This document shows positions 61,670 to 64,000 of a DNA stretch of 64,000 nucleotides, piece by piece; position 1 is the first letter of the stretch, and the number at the start of each line of letters is the position of its first letter. The notes beneath the pieces are model-generated. The model ran no database searches, was not told the DNA's origin, and worked only from the letters and a program-made list of their open reading frames with translations. The position numbers were made by a program, and so were the translations under genes. Source of the DNA: an uncultured Eubacteriales bacterium (GTDB lineage: Bacteria > Bacillota > Clostridia > Lachnospirales > Cellulosilyticaceae); contig URVM01000001.1 of NCBI GenBank assembly GCA_900551325.1, positions 186,001 through 250,000 on the forward strand, written 5' to 3'.

Positions 61670-63238
61670 TTACTCGTTAATCAGTTCTTGAATATTTTCT
61701 GTAATGATTGGTTCACCTTCATAGCCTTGTAATGTAACATTTCTAAGTCTAAGAGTATCTACATTCTTTACAAATATACCCATTTTACATACAGGTTCTA
61801 AAAAGCTCATCATGGCAGGTGTATCCTTTATAGTTTCCCCTTCTCTAAAGGTAAATGCTATATTTTCCATTTCTATCGTGCCAATAGGATTTTCTGGTAG
61901 GCCATAGAAGAAAGTAGCTGCAACTTGGCAGTCTTCACAGATCATATCTTTAAAACTTAAATGACCTATAGTAGGTGTCCAATCATCTACTGGAAGCGGT
62001 TCTTTACTCCATACATATTCTGACTTGCCATCTGGATCACAAAAATAAAACATATTAATAACTAAAGGTGTCTTTACACTATTCATCTTAATGTTTTTCA
62101 GTGTAATTCCATCTATTATACAGTCTTTTCCACGCCCTCTTCTTGTCTTAATACGTATGCCCCTATCTGTATGGATGAAAAGACAGTCCGATACAAATAT
62201 ATCTTTAACCCCACCAGAAATCTCACTACCAAATACAATAGCTCCATGGCCTTTTTCCATCATACAGTTGCGTATTGTAATATTTTCAGAAGGACGTTTA
62301 AACTTTTGGCCCATAAAAAGCTTTCCTGACTTAATGGCAATACAGTCATCTCCTACAGATATTTTTGTACCTATTATCTCTACATTTTTACAAGACTCTG
62401 GATTGATCCCATCTGTATTAGGTGAATTACTTGGATTTATAATTTCCATATCTATAAACTTAAGATTTTCAGAAAAGTAAGGATGTACTGTCCAAGAAGG
62501 TGAATTTTTCACAGTAATCCCTTGTATCTCAATATCTTTACATCCATTTAAAAATATAGTTCTTGGTCGCCACCCTCTTACTTTCTTTTTAATATCTAGC
62601 CACCAATCACCATTTTGGGCATTGCCATCCACTATCCCCTTACCAATAATTTTTACATTTTCCACATTTATACCTGTAATCAAGCTTGCCATTGTATCTA
62701 AAGGATTACCTTCCCATGTGCCAAGGTAGTATTCTCTTTGTTCGTCTTCTGAAATAGTATAGCCAGGTAGAACAGGATATTTGTTTCTATCTGTTAGGCC
62801 TACTAATGCTGCTCCCTCTTCAAAGATGATTGTTATATGACTTCTTAAGAAAAGTGGTGCTGACATATAGGTGCCTTTAGGAATATATACACTTCCTCCA
62901 TCTGGACAAGAATAAATGGCAGCTTGAAGAGCCATAGTATCTTCAGTCTTCCCATCTCCTACAGCTCCAAATTTTTTAACATTAAGTCTTACATATTCAG
63001 CCTCTGTTACAATTTGTGTAGTTCCTATTATTTCTTTATTTTCGTTTTCTATCTTAATTGTATAGAGTGTTTCTGGTACTAAATCATATAAGCTTAATAC
63101 ATTTTTCTTCTGATTCTTTAGGACTAGCTCTTTATTTAAATAAACGTTATAGACTTCCTCACTATAGTAGGCCTTTCCATTACAAATCTCTAGTGTTACA
63201 CTTCTACAAGACTTTGTAATTACATTTATTTTTCCCAT
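61670..63238 (-). CDS. GH28 polygalacturonase-family glycosidase
   Basis: The 522-residue protein has an N-terminal fibronectin-like part (1-80), then FGAVGDGKTEDTMALQAAI and a parallel beta-helix with the GH28 catalytic groups: NTDG (N274, D276), DD (D297, D298), GHG (330-332) and RIK (362-364). It hydrolyses galacturonic acid links in pectin. There is no signal peptide, so it probably acts as an exo-enzyme on imported oligomers. GAGGTG precedes the ATG. Confidence 0.9.
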   Translation of the reverse strand: MGKINVITKSCRSVTLEICNGKAYYSEEVYNVYLNKELVLKNQKKNVLSLYDLVPETLYTIKIENENKEIIGTTQIVTEAEYVRLNVKKFGAVGDGKTEDTMALQAAIYSCPDGGSVYIPKGTYMSAPLFLRSHITIIFEEGAALVGLTDRNKYPVLPGYTISEDEQREYYLGTWEGNPLDTMASLITGINVENVKIIGKGIVDGNAQNGDWWLDIKKKVRGWRPRTIFLNGCKDIEIQGITVKNSPSWTVHPYFSENLKFIDMEIINPSNSPNTDGINPESCKNVEIIGTKISVGDDCIAIKSGKLFMGQKFKRPSENITIRNCMMEKGHGAIVFGSEISGGVKDIFVSDCLFIHTDRGIRIKTRRGRGKDCIIDGITLKNIKMNSVKTPLVINMFYFCDPDGKSEYVWSKEPLPVDDWTPTIGHLSFKDMICEDCQVAATFFYGLPENPIGTIEMENIAFTFREGETIKDTPAMMSFLEPVCKMGIFVKNVDTLRLRNVTLQGYEGEPIITENIQELINE

Positions 63239-63271
63239 TATGCACCTCGAAATATTTTATACTTCCTATAT

Positions 63272-64000
63272 TTATAGAGTAATACCATTTTTGAAAATTG
63301 CAATCTCCCGGTAGTTATTCATTTCAGTACAAGTCAGCTTCTCCCCACTGATTACACTTTCTATATAAGTCATAAAATCACTTGCTACTTCATCTATACT
63401 TCTACCTGTTGCAATTTCTCCTGCATTAAAATCCATCCACTTAGACTTTTTCTTATACAACTCTGTATTAGTTGCTATCTTTACTGTAGGCACTGGCGCT
63501 CCAAAAGGTGTCCCCCTTCCTGTAGTAAAAAGAATGATTTGAGCACCTGCTGCCGTTAGCGCTGTAGTTGATACAAGGTCATTGCCAGGTCCATAAAGTA
63601 AATTAAGCCCTGGTGTTGTCAGTGTTTCCCCGTAGCCAATCACACCTTTTATAACAACTCTTCCCCCCTTTTGTATACAGCCAAGTGACTTATCTTCAAG
63701 GGTTGTAATGCCACCTTCTTTATTGCCTGGAGAAGGATTTTCGTAGATAGGCATGCCACTTGCTTTAAAGTAGGTCTTAAAGCGGTTAATAAGTTCTACT
63801 GTTTCTTCAAACTCTTTTCTTGTTTCACATCTTTCCATAAGCAAGGTTTCTGCTCCAAACATTTCTGGTACTTCAGTTAAAATAGCACTACCTCCATAAG
63901 CTACTACTTCCTCTGTAAAACGTCCCACCATAGGATTCGCCGTAATGCCTGAATACCCATCTGAACCACCACATTTTAGCCCTACTACTAACTTACTCAT
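63272..64000 (-). CDS. uxaA: Altronate dehydratase (UxaA), C-terminal part, cut by window end
   Basis: The frame is open to the last base (an ATG at 64000 is probably internal), and 242 residues are seen. LKCGGSDGYSGITANP, ENPSPGNKEGGITTLEDKSLGCIQKGG and TTGRGTPFGAPVPTVKIATN are signatures of the UxaA/GarD C-terminal domain. The enzyme turns altronate (from galacturonate) into 2-keto-3-deoxygluconate. It fits as the next step after the pectin-degrading enzymes downstream in the operon. Confidence 0.88.
   Translation of the reverse strand: MSKLVVGLKCGGSDGYSGITANPMVGRFTEEVVAYGGSAILTEVPEMFGAETLLMERCETRKEFEETVELINRFKTYFKASGMPIYENPSPGNKEGGITTLEDKSLGCIQKGGRVVIKGVIGYGETLTTPGLNLLYGPGNDLVSTTALTAAGAQIILFTTGRGTPFGAPVPTVKIATNTELYKKKSKWMDFNAGEIATGRSIDEVASDFMTYIESVISGEKLTCTEMNNYREIAIFKNGITL

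Overview
The window looks like a chromosomal segment of a low-GC, anaerobic, fibre-degrading Clostridia species (Lachnospirales/Cellulosilyticum-like). The signs are AT-rich DNA, strong GGAGG-type ribosome binding sites, many U-tailed hairpin terminators, S-layer homology domains, a cellobiose phosphorylase, a pectin-degradation locus and a clostridial-style c-di-GMP riboswitch. Genus-level assignment is inference. I see no rRNA, tRNA, CRISPR array, phage or insertion sequence.

Layout, left half. 1-588: end of a Na+/glutamate symporter. 814-2738: a secreted nucleosidase-like protein and two small cytosolic proteins, one a degenerate RNase H. 2890-9506: a 2,103-residue secreted M60 peptidase whose leader carries a c-di-GMP-I riboswitch and terminator. 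9582-12536: UbiA prenyltransferase, TPR protein, histidine phosphatase and Nudix hydrolase. 12715-15677: a selenium/sulfur-trafficking group (NifS-like desulfurase, DUF3343, TusA/YedF, YedE). 15761-16780: lactonase. 16988-23982: a LacI regulator and sugar ABC importer divergent from cellobiose phosphorylase, so a cello-oligosaccharide uptake and phosphorolysis module. 24030-27355: a three-gene operon of unknown function (22-residue-repeat protein, MoxR-type AAA ATPase, HExxH/VWA protein).

Layout, right half. 27601-35834: a nucleoside/pentose module. A DcuC-family transporter, nucleoside hydrolase and ribokinase are on the minus strand. LacI and GntR regulators, transaldolase and transketolase are on the plus strand. 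Together they could release ribose from nucleosides, phosphorylate it and pass it through the non-oxidative pentose phosphate pathway. 36009-38138: an S-layer-anchored Cthe_2159-like beta-helix protein. 38326-39760: carbonic anhydrase, PAP2 phosphatase and a cysteine-less HMA-fold protein. 39966-49984: a complete sulfate assimilation operon (Sbp-CysTWA importer, AprAB-type APS reductase, CysDN ATP sulfurylase, siroheme sulfite reductase) behind one strong promoter whose -35 box sits inside a perfect inverted repeat. 50179-64000: a pectin/rhamnogalacturonan locus on the minus strand (altronate dehydratase end, GH28, GH105, an ankyrin-GH43 fusion, SGNH acetylesterase, AraC-type membrane regulator, LplB/LplC/lipoprotein importer, second GH43).

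Most modules pair a regulator with a visible operator: CG-centred LacI-type sites at 21358, 21517 and 30967, a GntR-type palindrome at 33142, and AraC-type direct repeats at 55432. Starts were moved downstream of the longest frame wherever a Shine-Dalgarno sequence lay inside the apparent N terminus; these cases are noted per gene.
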